A DNA stretch of 54,866 nucleotides from Nitrospirota bacterium (GTDB lineage: Bacteria; Nitrospirota; Nitrospiria; 2-01-FULL-66-17), in the NCBI GenBank assembly GCA_016201825.1, contig JACQCD010000003.1:1-54866 (forward strand). Reading direction: 5' to 3'. The position numbers and the translations under genes are program-made. This document shows positions 35,284-43,277 of this stretch, piece by piece; within the stretch, counting starts at the first letter, position 1, and the number at the start of each line of letters is the position of its first letter. Under the pieces are notes generated by a model. The model was not told the DNA's origin. It worked only from the letters and a program-made list of their open reading frames with translations, and made no database searches.

Positions 35284-35496
35284 TTACGAATCAGGTGCGT
35301 TCACCAGGCGGTAAATGCCCAGAAACCCGGCGGCGGCGCCCAGCACCACGCCCACCACCAACAACCAAGGCCGCGTACCCAACCATGCATCGAGGCCGTA
35401 CCCGACCCCCGCCCCCACCACGGTGGCGGCGACCATCTCCACGCCCACCCGCGCCGCCAACGCCAACCCCTTGCGGAACGCGTCGTCATCGGCCAT
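35284..35496 (-). CDS. AtpZ/AtpI-like assembly protein
   Basis: A 70-residue protein with two membrane helices (VGVEMVAATVVGAGVGYGLDAWL and PWLLVVGVVLGAAAGFLGIYRLV), matching the small AtpI/AtpZ (putative F0F1-ATPase subunit) family encoded in front of atpB. Related proteins assist c-ring assembly and magnesium or calcium transport. A sigma-70 promoter at 35518-35547 lies directly upstream. GAGGG before the ATG supports the start. Confidence 0.85.
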   Translation of the reverse strand: MADDDAFRKGLALAARVGVEMVAATVVGAGVGYGLDAWLGTRPWLLVVGVVLGAAAGFLGIYRLVNAPDS

Positions 35497-35517
35497 GGGG
35501 GACCCTCAAAGTCCGTT

Positions 35518-35547
35518 ACTGTAGCGAAAACCGGCGGGGGGAGTCAA
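35518..35547 (-). promoter_or_regulatory. Candidate sigma-70 promoter of the F0 operon
   Basis: On the minus strand TTGACT (35542-35547) and TACAGT (35518-35523) are 18 bases apart, matching consensus in five and four positions. Transcription would start near 35511, 15 bases before the first ATG. Confidence 0.5.
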
Positions 35548-35599
35548 GGAAAAATCGGGCGGACCAGCCGGGCGACGGTCTGGCGGCGGATGGATAGGC

Positions 35600-36034
35600 C
35601 TAGCGGCTCTTTAACAAGTCGCGAATCTCGATCAACAACTCCTGGTCTTTGGTCGGCGGGGGCGGCACGGTCGCCTCGGCGTGCTTGGCCCGCATCATCC
35701 ACCCGAGGAACTTGACGATGAAGAGAAACAGCGCGAACGCGACGATCACGAAGTTCACCAACTCGCCGATGAACAGGCCGTAGGGCACCTCCTTGCTCCC
35801 GACCACGATCTTCCACCCCAAATAGCCCTGCTCACCCGGTACGAGGAGACCGATCACCGGCATGAGGATGTGCTTGACGAGCGAGTCGACGATCTTCCCG
35901 AATGCGGCGCCGATGATCACGCCGACGGCCAGGTCGACCACGTTGCCCTTAAATGCGAACCCCTTGAACTCCTCGACCAACGAAGAGGCCGTCTTCGTGG
36001 CGCCCAGCGACGATACTTTCTTGAGAGGATCCAT
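35600..36034 (-). CDS. mscL: Large-conductance mechanosensitive channel
   Basis: A 144-residue MscL. FKGFAFKGNVVDLAVGVIIGAAFGKIVDSLVKHILMPVIG is the N-terminal amphipathic helix plus pore helix with its glycine pattern; TM2 is FGELVNFVIVAFALFLFIVKFLGW-like (LFIGELVNFVIVAFALFLFIVKF), followed by a PPPPT linker and the C-terminal helix bundle (KDQELLIEIRDLLKSR). ATG 36034 has GGAGGT seven bases upstream; the GTG at 36043 is less likely. It opens in response to hypo-osmotic shock. It is divergent from the bd-like oxidase gene. Confidence 0.95.
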   Translation of the reverse strand: MDPLKKVSSLGATKTASSLVEEFKGFAFKGNVVDLAVGVIIGAAFGKIVDSLVKHILMPVIGLLVPGEQGYLGWKIVVGSKEVPYGLFIGELVNFVIVAFALFLFIVKFLGWMMRAKHAEATVPPPPTKDQELLIEIRDLLKSR

Positions 36035-36304
36035 AGCGCGCACCTCCGAATCAGGTAGGGGGGGCCATCCTCCGACAAGAGGAGGTCATCGTACATAAAA
36101 AAGGTCGGGTTCATTGGGGGCCGTGGTCCGGCAAAGAGGGCCGTCCATCAGGAGCACCCAAGGGCCCCACACTAGCACGGTGTATTTCTTGGCGTCAACG
36201 CGAAGTCAGTCTGCGGGAGTAGGGGGCGGTTGGGACTGGTTGGTTGACCTTCTGCGATGGGCTTTGATAGCGTGACTCCATCATCACCGCGAGGAGGAGA
36301 CGAA

Positions 36305-38146
36305 ATGCCACGACGCTTTCCGGCGGGGAAACCGGCCCTGTATGTGCCGCTGGTGATCCTCGCGGGATGCTGCGCTGGACTCTTCGGCTTCGTGGGCTCG
36401 CCCGCTGCGTTCGCCGGACCCCCATCCGGTATCGCTCCCGCTCCCGAGGTGTCCACCGACGTGTATTTTCGCACCGAAGGTCCAGTGTCCGGGCCTCCGG
36501 CCCCGTGGTTGACCGGCAAGGACTACCGCTCTCTACCCCTTCCGTATCCCTTGAGCGAAAGTCGCGTGGTCGTCTGGGTGCTCGCTCAACAGCACACCTA
36601 CTTCGGCGCGTTCGTTCTCGGCGCTCTCCTCTTGGTGACGCTCGCTGAAGCGGGATCGATGTTCTGCCGAGATGGTGAACCCGCGCGCCGCTACCGCGTT
36701 GCGGGCCGCGAGCTGTTACGGCTTGTGGTGGCGGCAATGGCCGTGGCCGCCGTGCTGGGCGCTGTCCTGCTGGCGGGGCTGGTCGCGCTCTATCCCGGTC
36801 TCATGCGCTACTTCGCCGCCGTGTTCCGCCAATCCGTCCTGTTCTATGGGGTGCTCATCGTCACCTTCAGCGTGACCACGACGCTGTACTACTACACGTG
36901 GCCGACGAACGGAACGAGCCCGGGGCGATGGGATCACCTCGGTCTCGGCCTGTTCGCCAACCTACTCGGCACGGGGCTGATGGTGGTGGCCAACTCCTGG
37001 GGCGCGTTCATGATGTCCCCTGCGGGAGTGGATAAGGTTGGTCGATTCCTCGGGTCCGACTGGGACGTGTTTCGCAACGCTACCTCGTTGTCCTTCGCGG
37101 TACATCGGTTTGCTGGTAGCCTCGTGTTTGCCGGCGCAGTGATCGCAACGTACGCGGCCTACCACGCGATGGCGGCTGTGACCAAAGAGAGAAAGGCCTA
37201 CTACGATTGGATGGGCTGCATGGCGCTGATCGTTACCCTTATGGCATTTGTGACTATTCCCTTTGGCGGGTATTGGCTACACCGGACTATCTACGCTTAC
37301 CGGCAACAGATGGGAATCACCATGGTCGGCGGGTTACTTGCCTGGCTCGGCATTATTTTGGTCATACTGATCGGTGCACTCATCATCGCCATGACGTACT
37401 ACCTGTGGCAACGGATCGAGGCTGAGTCAGGAGGCGGGCGCTTTCGTCATCAGGCCAAGTACGTGCTGATGATCCTGGTACTCGGCCTGCTGGTTTATGT
37501 CACCCCACATACGCTCGTCATGCGCGCCGCGGAACTCAAAGCCGTCGGGGGCCAACAACACCCCGTCCTCGGCAACTACGGCGTCGAGTCTGCCAAGCAG
37601 GGGGCGATCAACCTCATGCTGGTGGCCATGATCTGGTCGCTCCTCACGTGGTGGCGGTCGAAATACATGGAAACGAATTCTCGCATTCCCATAGTCCTTA
37701 CTTCGCTGTTTGTCGTGGGGTCTCTCAACATCCTCTGGCCGGGTGTCATGGGGTACTTCATCCCCGCGAACGTGCGAGTCGGCCTGCAGGTCCCCGTGGT
37801 ACTGACCACGCTCAGTCTGCTCGTGATCGGCGCGTGGCTCACGCGCGCGCTGGTTGCCCGTTCGACGCGAGCCCCGTCCTCTGGATGGGGGACCCTCTCG
37901 CCGAGAGGGTGTTGGGCGTTGATGTTCATCGGCGTGACCGTCACCTGGATCATGGGGCTGAATGGGTACCGGAGGTCCTCGGTGCGCCTATTCTGGCACG
38001 CGATGGAGATGGTTCGCGACAACTCCCCGTGGGCATTCACTCACGCCATCGGTTTCGCCGGCAATGTCATCACGTTCAATACGCTTCTGTTCTGGTTGGG
38101 AATGTTGGGGCTGGTCTGGCTGGCGAAAGAAAAATCACCGACATGA
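36305..38146 (+). CDS. Cytochrome bd-like terminal oxidase subunit, Nitrospira-type
   Basis: A 613-residue membrane protein with about 13-14 helices. Residues 1-40 look like an export signal or first helix. WVLAQQHTYFGAFVLGALLL (His about 97), the NSWGAFMMSPAGVD motif (compare NAWMQNPVG of CydA) and FAVHRFAGSLVFAGAVIATY (His in a helix) place it in the cytochrome ubiquinol oxidase subunit I superfamily. The CydA Q-loop and a CydB gene are missing. Similar long single-gene bd-like oxidases are reported in Nitrospira genomes, where they are candidate oxygen reductases. GAGGAGGAGA precedes ATG 36305. Heme content and electron donor are not predictable from this. Confidence 0.7.
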   Translation: MPRRFPAGKPALYVPLVILAGCCAGLFGFVGSPAAFAGPPSGIAPAPEVSTDVYFRTEGPVSGPPAPWLTGKDYRSLPLPYPLSESRVVVWVLAQQHTYFGAFVLGALLLVTLAEAGSMFCRDGEPARRYRVAGRELLRLVVAAMAVAAVLGAVLLAGLVALYPGLMRYFAAVFRQSVLFYGVLIVTFSVTTTLYYYTWPTNGTSPGRWDHLGLGLFANLLGTGLMVVANSWGAFMMSPAGVDKVGRFLGSDWDVFRNATSLSFAVHRFAGSLVFAGAVIATYAAYHAMAAVTKERKAYYDWMGCMALIVTLMAFVTIPFGGYWLHRTIYAYRQQMGITMVGGLLAWLGIILVILIGALIIAMTYYLWQRIEAESGGGRFRHQAKYVLMILVLGLLVYVTPHTLVMRAAELKAVGGQQHPVLGNYGVESAKQGAINLMLVAMIWSLLTWWRSKYMETNSRIPIVLTSLFVVGSLNILWPGVMGYFIPANVRVGLQVPVVLTTLSLLVIGAWLTRALVARSTRAPSSGWGTLSPRGCWALMFIGVTVTWIMGLNGYRRSSVRLFWHAMEMVRDNSPWAFTHAIGFAGNVITFNTLLFWLGMLGLVWLAKEKSPT

Positions 38147-38161
38147 AATCCCACCCACGGG

Positions 38162-38587
38162 TCACGAGCAGGATGCTGAAAACCTCGGTAACGCCTGCCG
38201 GCTGTTCAAAAAGCGCCAGATGCAAGGCGGAGAGATGTCTTGCGCGCGGAGCGTACTGGCTCGTACGTGAGCACGCAAGACCGACTGACAACGCAGCAGA
38301 TGGAGATTTTTCAGCAGCCGGCTAGCATGGTGACGCCTTAGGTGGACCATCGTGTCGTCGAAGTCATCGACCTCGAGCGCGAGAGAGGGGCCGTCACTGG
38401 AGGGCTTCCAGTTGGGGCTCATCCCGATTCCGAGGGTGTGGGGTCCGACCTCGTACTCAAACCAGACCTGTTCAGAGTCAGTCGCAGTCGGCTTCCGGGT
38501 GAATCCAAGAACGCCTTCGTAAAAGGAACGAGCGCGATTGATATCCGTGACGGGGTAGGCGACAAAGGCGAATTCGAGAATCTTCAT
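38162..38587 (-). pseudogene. Glyoxalase/VOC-family gene truncated by repeat copy A
   Basis: The first 85 or so codons encode a VOC (glyoxalase/bleomycin resistance) protein: MKILEFAFVAYPVTDINRARSFYEGVLGF, EYEVGPHTLGIGMS and LALEVDDFDDTMVHLR. Around 38330 the sequence enters the palindromic repeat (38197-38322), and the frame then reads through the repeat (LLKNLHLLRCQSVLRAHV) to a stop at 38162. The last beta strands and the final metal ligand expected of VOC domains are missing, and I find no trace of them beyond the repeat. It is therefore a pseudogene, probably from repeat insertion or associated deletion. Confidence 0.75.
38197..38322 (+). repeat. Dispersed palindromic repeat, copy A
   Basis: A 126-base element with terminal inverted repeats (GCCGGCTG-TTCAAAAAG left, and its complement at the right end) and an inner pair of arms GTCTTGCG (38237-38244) and CGCAAGAC (38274-38281) around AGCGTAC/CGTACGT. 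It lies within the truncated VOC gene. Ten-base near-matches GGTAACGCCT (38187-38196) and GGTGACGCCT (38329-38338) flank it and could be a degraded target duplication. A short shared flank (CAGGATGCTGAAAA, 38170-38183) also precedes copy C. Confidence 0.85.
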
Positions 38588-38621
38588 GGCGATGAGTGCC
38601 CTTTTCGTACCGTGACAGGTT

Positions 38622-38819
38622 TCAATCTGCCAGAAATAGTACTCTGACCCCGATATTTCTCCGATATTTCTCGCAGCGGTACTGTGCTCTTTTCGTGGGA
38701 TAGTGCTCGCGGATCTCGTTGTGGAGCGCCTCAAGAGTTGCTAACGCGGAAGACGGCAGTGCATCAACTCGAATGTCAACGAGGGCTTCTTTGATCGGTG
38801 GATTTGGATAGGGTTGCAT
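38622..38819 (-). pseudogene. Fragment of a TIGR04255-like gene
   Basis: The 65 codons begin MQPYPNPPIKEALVDIRVD and continue to EHYPTKRAQYRCEKYR, resembling the start of TIGR04255-family proteins (usually over 200 residues). The rest is gone: after codon about 50 the sequence is unrelated and includes a tandem duplicate CGATATTTCTC (38651-38672). A conserved GGGGTCAGAGTAC motif, common near REP-type insertions, lies at the break point. Family assignment is from a short stretch only. Confidence 0.5.
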
Positions 38820-38932
38820 CGTCAGCGATGTTACGCAGACCGAGAGGCTAATTACAAGATCCTGCTCTGAGTGGAGGAAGAAAATCCCTTGCTCCTCTTT
38901 TCTCCCACGGGAAAAACTCAAGATTAAAGATG

Positions 38933-38970
38933 CGACCCCTCAACCAGCTGCCGACCCCTCAACCAGCTGC
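38933..38970. repeat. 19-bp perfect tandem duplication
   Basis: CGACCCCTCAACCAGCTGC is repeated twice head-to-tail (38933-38951, 38952-38970). The second unit falls within the coding part of the ISL3 transposase stub and introduces its stop. Confidence 0.9.
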
Positions 38971-39068
38971 ACATCGACCCGCTGCTCCGGCACATTCAAC
39001 TCAACGCGCTCCACGGTCCATGGCTCCAACAAGCCCAACAGGTGTCGGTACAGCTCGGTATCGCGCAC
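38940..39068 (-). pseudogene. ISL3-family transposase N-terminal stub
   Basis: Reading on the minus strand from GTG 39068: VRDTELYRHLLGLLEPWTVE continuing RVELNVPEQRVDVQLVEG, which is the N-terminus of ISL3-family transposases (LYRxLLGLxxPWxVxRVELDxxxQRVDV). The 42-codon frame ends at a TGA made by the 19-bp tandem duplication. Zinc-finger, helix-turn-helix and DDE domains are missing. No intact copy is present in the window. Confidence 0.65.
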
Positions 39069-39113
39069 AGGAGGCCCTCCCGGTGAGTGCAGGCCCCCTC
39101 TATACCAGAATTC

Positions 39114-39668
39114 TCACCCACGGAAAAGCCGGAAGAACCTGAACTTGGCTGTGCCCAAACTATTCTGGTGCAGGTAGTAGCCTACCATCGCCCCGCTGGC
39201 CTCGGCTTTGAGCGGCAGTTGATCCACCTTCAGTGCATACACGGTAAAGATGTACCGGTGCGGCTTATCACCCTGCGGCGGACAGGGACCGCCGTAACCC
39301 GGTTGGCCAAAGTCGGTCATGCTTTGAATGCTGCCTTGGGGCGCCAACCCGCTATCCGGCTTTCCGGCGTTGGCGGGAAGTTTGGTCACTGAGGGAGGAA
39401 TGTTGAAGATGACCCAGTGCCACCACCCGCTGCCGGTCGGCGCATCGGGATCATAGACCGTCACCGCGAAGCTCTTGGTGTCCTTGGGAGCGTTCTGCCA
39501 GATAAGCTCCGGGGACGTATTGCCTCCGGTGCACCCAAAACCGTTGAAGACCTGTTCGGTCGCGATCGTGGCTTTATGTTTCAGGACCGGGCTGGATAGA
39601 TGAAAGTTTGCGGCGACGGCTGGAACGGTCCAGAGGACCATGACCACTGCTAACCAGATACGAGTCAT
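39114..39668 (-). CDS. Exported PEBP family protein (YbhB/YbcL type)
   Basis: A 184-residue protein with a signal peptide ([20 protein letters not shown]) and the phosphatidylethanolamine-binding fold: [43 protein letters not shown] carries the DPDAP and WHW motifs, and [23 protein letters not shown] the GPxPP..HRY motif. Many bacterial homologues are periplasmic, with unknown ligands. GGAGAAG lies upstream of ATG 39668. The gene is intact between decayed elements. Confidence 0.9.
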   Translation of the reverse strand: MTRIWLAVVMVLWTVPAVAANFHLSSPVLKHKATIATEQVFNGFGCTGGNTSPELIWQNAPKDTKSFAVTVYDPDAPTGSGWWHWVIFNIPPSVTKLPANAGKPDSGLAPQGSIQSMTDFGQPGYGGPCPPQGDKPHRYIFTVYALKVDQLPLKAEASGAMVGYYLHQNSLGTAKFRFFRLFRG

Positions 39669-39928
39669 CTTCTTCTCCGTAGGTTGAACGCCGTTGCCTG
39701 ACTGTCTCCCGTCTTGGGATTGAACCACTCACCTTGCACCACCGCGGAGTGAGCCGTGACTGTTTGACTGTCGAAGAGGACGCGCACACCGGACCCCCTG
39801 TGGGACGGACCTTTTGCGTGACGCTGGGAGGAACGAGGGGCTCAGGCTAGCATAGTGCGGAACACGATTCAAGCCACCACCCCCACCGGATGGCCCACTG
39901 AACGGATCATCGGCACTGGTCGGTGTAG
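39669..39928. other. Non-coding stretch between PEBP gene and repeat copy B
   Basis: I see no convincing gene. A minus-strand GGTTCAATCCC (about 39714-39724) looks like a tRNA T-arm, but no matching acceptor or anticodon arm surrounds it. The remainder is unremarkable, with no promoter I can defend. Confidence 0.5.
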
Positions 39929-40051
39929 CAGGCTGCTCAAAAAGCTCCAGATGCAAGGCGGAGGGAGGTCTTGCGAGCGGAGCGTACTTACGCGTACGTG
40001 AGCACGCAAGACCGACTGACAACGCAGCAGATGGACTTTTTCAGCAGCCTG
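39929..40051 (+). repeat. Dispersed palindromic repeat, copy B
   Basis: A 123-base element with terminal repeats CAGGCTGCTCAAAAAG (left) and the complement of CAGGCTGCTGAAAAAG (right), and inner arms GGTCTTGCG (39967-39975) / CGCAAGACC (40005-40013). It abuts the stop codon (TAA, 40052-40054) of the broken RND gene exactly, so it either inserted there or formed the current 3' end, where the hairpin could terminate or stabilise the efflux transcript. Confidence 0.88.
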
Positions 40052-43000
40052 TTAGAGCTCGATGCTGCTTCCGACCCCCGCCCCCTCGCCATTCCCGGCA
40101 ATGGACTGCACCTCAACCTCCGGAATCCCTGGCGTGCCGGATTGGCTTTTCCGCCGCGGGTGCGGGGTTCGCCCCGTCAGCTTGCTGCGCAAGAGCACGT
40201 AGAAGACCGGGGTGAGGTTCAAGCCGAAGGCGGTCACGCCGATCATGCCGGTGAACACCGCGATGCCCATGGCTTCGCGCATTTCCGCGCCGGCGCCGAA
40301 GGAGAAGACCAGGGGCATCACGCCGGCGATAAACGCGATGGACGTCATCAGAATCGGCCGCAAACGCAAGCGGGCCGCTTCCTTGGCGGCCTCCACCACA
40401 CCCATGCCGCGCTGTTCCAGCTCGCGGGCGAACTCGACGATCAGGATCGCGTTCTTGCAGGCCAAGCCCACGAGCACGATGAAGCCGATCTGCGTGAAGA
40501 TGTTGTTGTCGCCGCCCTTGCCGATGTGGCCGAACAGCCACACGCCGAAGATGGCGGAGAGCAACCCCATCGGCACGATCATCACCACCGCCAGGGGCAA
40601 GGTCCAGCTTTCATACAGCGCCGTCAGCACCAGGAAGGCCAGCACCACGCACAGCGGAAAGACGAGCAGCGTCGTATCGCCGGCGAGGATTTGCTGGTAG
40701 GTGAGGTCCGTCCACTCGAACGTCAGGCCGTTGGGCAGATTCTCCCGCGCCAGCTTCTCCATCATCGCCTGCGCCTGCCCGGAGCTGACGCCGGGCGCGG
40801 CCGCGCCGTTCACGTCGGCCGCGAGATAGGCGTTGTAGCGAATGGCACGGTCCGGTCCGTAGCTTGGCTGGACCTTCATCAGCGAACCGAGCGGCACCAT
40901 CTCGCCCGCGCTGTTACGCGTCTTGAACTGCGCGATGTCCTCCGGCTTCTGGCGAAACGGCGCGTCCGCCTGGGCGATCACCTGGTAGGTGCGGCCGAAT
41001 CGGTTGAAGTCGTTCACGTACATCGAGCCCAGGTAGATCTGCAGGGTCTCGAAGATGTCGGTGACCGCCACGCCCTGCTGCTTGGCCTTGACGCGATCCA
41101 CGTCGGCGAACAATTGCGGCACGTTGATTTGCACGCTGCTGTAGGTCTGATAGGGGTTGATGACTCCCGACATCCGCGCCTTGTTGAGCAGGTTTTGCGT
41201 CTGCTGGTACAACTCCTCGATGCCCAGATCGGCCCGATCCTCCACCATCATCTTGAAACCACCACTGGTGCCAAGGCCCAGGATCGGCGGCGGTGGGAGC
41301 ACAAAGACAAAGCCATCCTGGATGCCACCGAGTTGTTGATTGAGCGCGCCGGCGATGGCCGGCGCCGACATGCCGGGGCCTTTGCGCTCCTTGAAGTCCT
41401 TGAGGGGGAAGAAGACGATGCCGGCGTTGGGCGCGTTGGAGAAGCCGCTGATGGACAGGCCCGGGAAGGCGACCGCATTCTCCACGCCCGGCTGCTCCAG
41501 CGCAATGGCCGACATGCGGCGGATGACATCTTCGGTGCGGTCCAGCGACGACGCATCGGGCAATTGCGCGACGCCGATGAGATAGGCCTTGTCCTGCGCC
41601 GGCACGTAGCCGCGATGCTCTTGTGACCCAGGATGGTCCCCAGCCCCCGGTAGTAGCTTTGGGACCGGTTGGTGAAGAGCCGGTTGAACGGCCGGAACAG
41701 CCAGCCGAAGGACTTGTCCATGAATTTGGTCAGCCAGTCCTTGGGCGCATCATGGCCCTTGAGCAGCAAGGCCGCGAGAGCGGGCGAAAGGGTCAGCGAG
41801 TTGAACGCCGAAATCACCGTGGAGATGGCGATGGTCAGGGCGAACTGGCGATAGAACTGGCCCGTGAGGCCGCTCACGAACGCGATGGGAACGAACACCG
41901 CGCACAGCACGAGCGCAATGGCGATGATCGGCCCGCTCACTTCCTGCATGGCCTTGTAGGTCGCATCGCGCGGAGAGAGGCCCAACCCGATATTGCGCTG
42001 GACGTTCTCCACCACGACGATGGCGTCGTCGACTACGATGCCGATCGACAAGACCAGGCCAAAGAGGGACAGGGCGTTGATGGAAAAGCCGAACGGCAAC
42101 ATCAGGGCGAAGGTGCCCACGACGGACACCGGCACGGCCAGCAGCGGAATGATCGAGGCGCGCCAGGTCTGCAGGAACAGGATCACCACCAGCACCACCA
42201 GCAGCACCGCGATGATCAGCGTCTCCACGACCGCCTTGATCGAATCGCGCACGAAGATGGTCGGGTCGTACACGATCGAGTAGTCGACGCCCTGCGGGAA
42301 CCCCTTCTTCAGCTCCTCCATGGCGCGCCGCACGTCGTCGGAAAGCTGGATGGCGTTCGAGCCCGGCGCCTGGAAAATCGCCACCGCGACCGCCGGCTTG
42401 TTGTTGAGCAAACTGCGCAGCGCGTAATCGGCGGCGCCCAGTTCGAGGCGCGCCACGTCGCCCAGGCGCGTGACCGCGCCGCCTTCGCCGGTCTTGATGA
42501 TGATGTCGCGAAACTCGTCTTCGGTGATGAGCCGACCCTGCGCGTTCACGATGAGCTGAAAGTCGGCGGCGCCCTTGCCATTGCTCGGAAACGGCGGCGC
42601 GCCGATGGTGCCGGCGGCGACTTGCAGATTCTGCTCGCGGATCGCCCGCACCACGTCGCCGGGGGTGAGGCTGCGTGCGGCGACTTTTTGCGGGTCGAGC
42701 CACACGCGCATCGCATAATCGCCGCCGCCAAAGGTGATCGCTTGGCCCACGCCTGGAATACGGGCCAAGACGTCCTTGACGTTGAGCACGGCGTAGTTGC
42801 GCAAATAGACCGTGTCGTAGCGCTGGTCAGGCGAGATCAGGTGCACGACCAGGGTCAGATCGGGCGAGCTCTTCACCGTGGTCACGCCCAGCCGGCGCAC
42901 GTCTTCCGGCAGACGCGGCAACGCCTGCGACACGCGGTTCTGCACCTGCACCTGGGCATTGTCGACGTTGGTGCCCAGCTTGAAGGTGATGGTGATCTGC

Positions 43001-43269
43001 ATGACGCCATCGGTGGTGGACTGCGAGGACATGTACAGCATGTTCTCGATGCCGTTGATCTGTTCTTCCAAAGGCGCCGCCACGGTTTCCGAAATGACCT
43101 TGGGGTTGGCGCCGGGATAGACGGCCCGCACGACGACCGAGGGCGGAACCACCTCCGGATATTCGCTGATGGGCAGCCGATTGAGGGCCAAGAGACCGGC
43201 GAGGAAAATGACGAGGGAGAGCACGGCCGCAAAGCGCGGGCGATCGATGAAGAAACGGGAGATATTCAT
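40052..43269 (-). pseudogene. RND efflux permease (HAE1 type), frameshifted with loss of TM7
   Basis: Two reading frames together encode an AcrB/MexF-like pump. The first (43269 to about 41617) begins MNISRFFIDRPRFAAVLSL and covers TM1-6 with GIVVDDAIVVVENVQR. The second (about 41614 to 40052) resumes at GYVPAQDKAYLIGVAQLPDA and ends in the TM8-12 half with KNAILIVEFARELEQRG and RLRPILMTS. At the junction (41606-41620) LGHKSIA is followed directly by GYVPAQDK in another frame. Compared with AcrB, the roughly 20 residues of TM7 are missing, plus a shift of frame. The product would be a 673-residue truncated protein. This could be a real deletion or an assembly error. Confidence 0.85.
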
Positions 43270-43277
43270 GGCAGCCC

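Noticed and set aside
39690-39790. Possible tRNA gene on the minus strand (GGTTCAATCCC)
   Set aside because: Only the T-loop-like sequence is present; the T-stem pairs only three bases and there is no matching acceptor stem, D-arm or anticodon arm.
39971-41626. 551-codon plus-strand open frame
   Set aside because: It is antisense to the RND permease, starts inside repeat copy B and has the Arg/His/Asp-rich composition typical of reverse-strand shadows in GC-rich genes.
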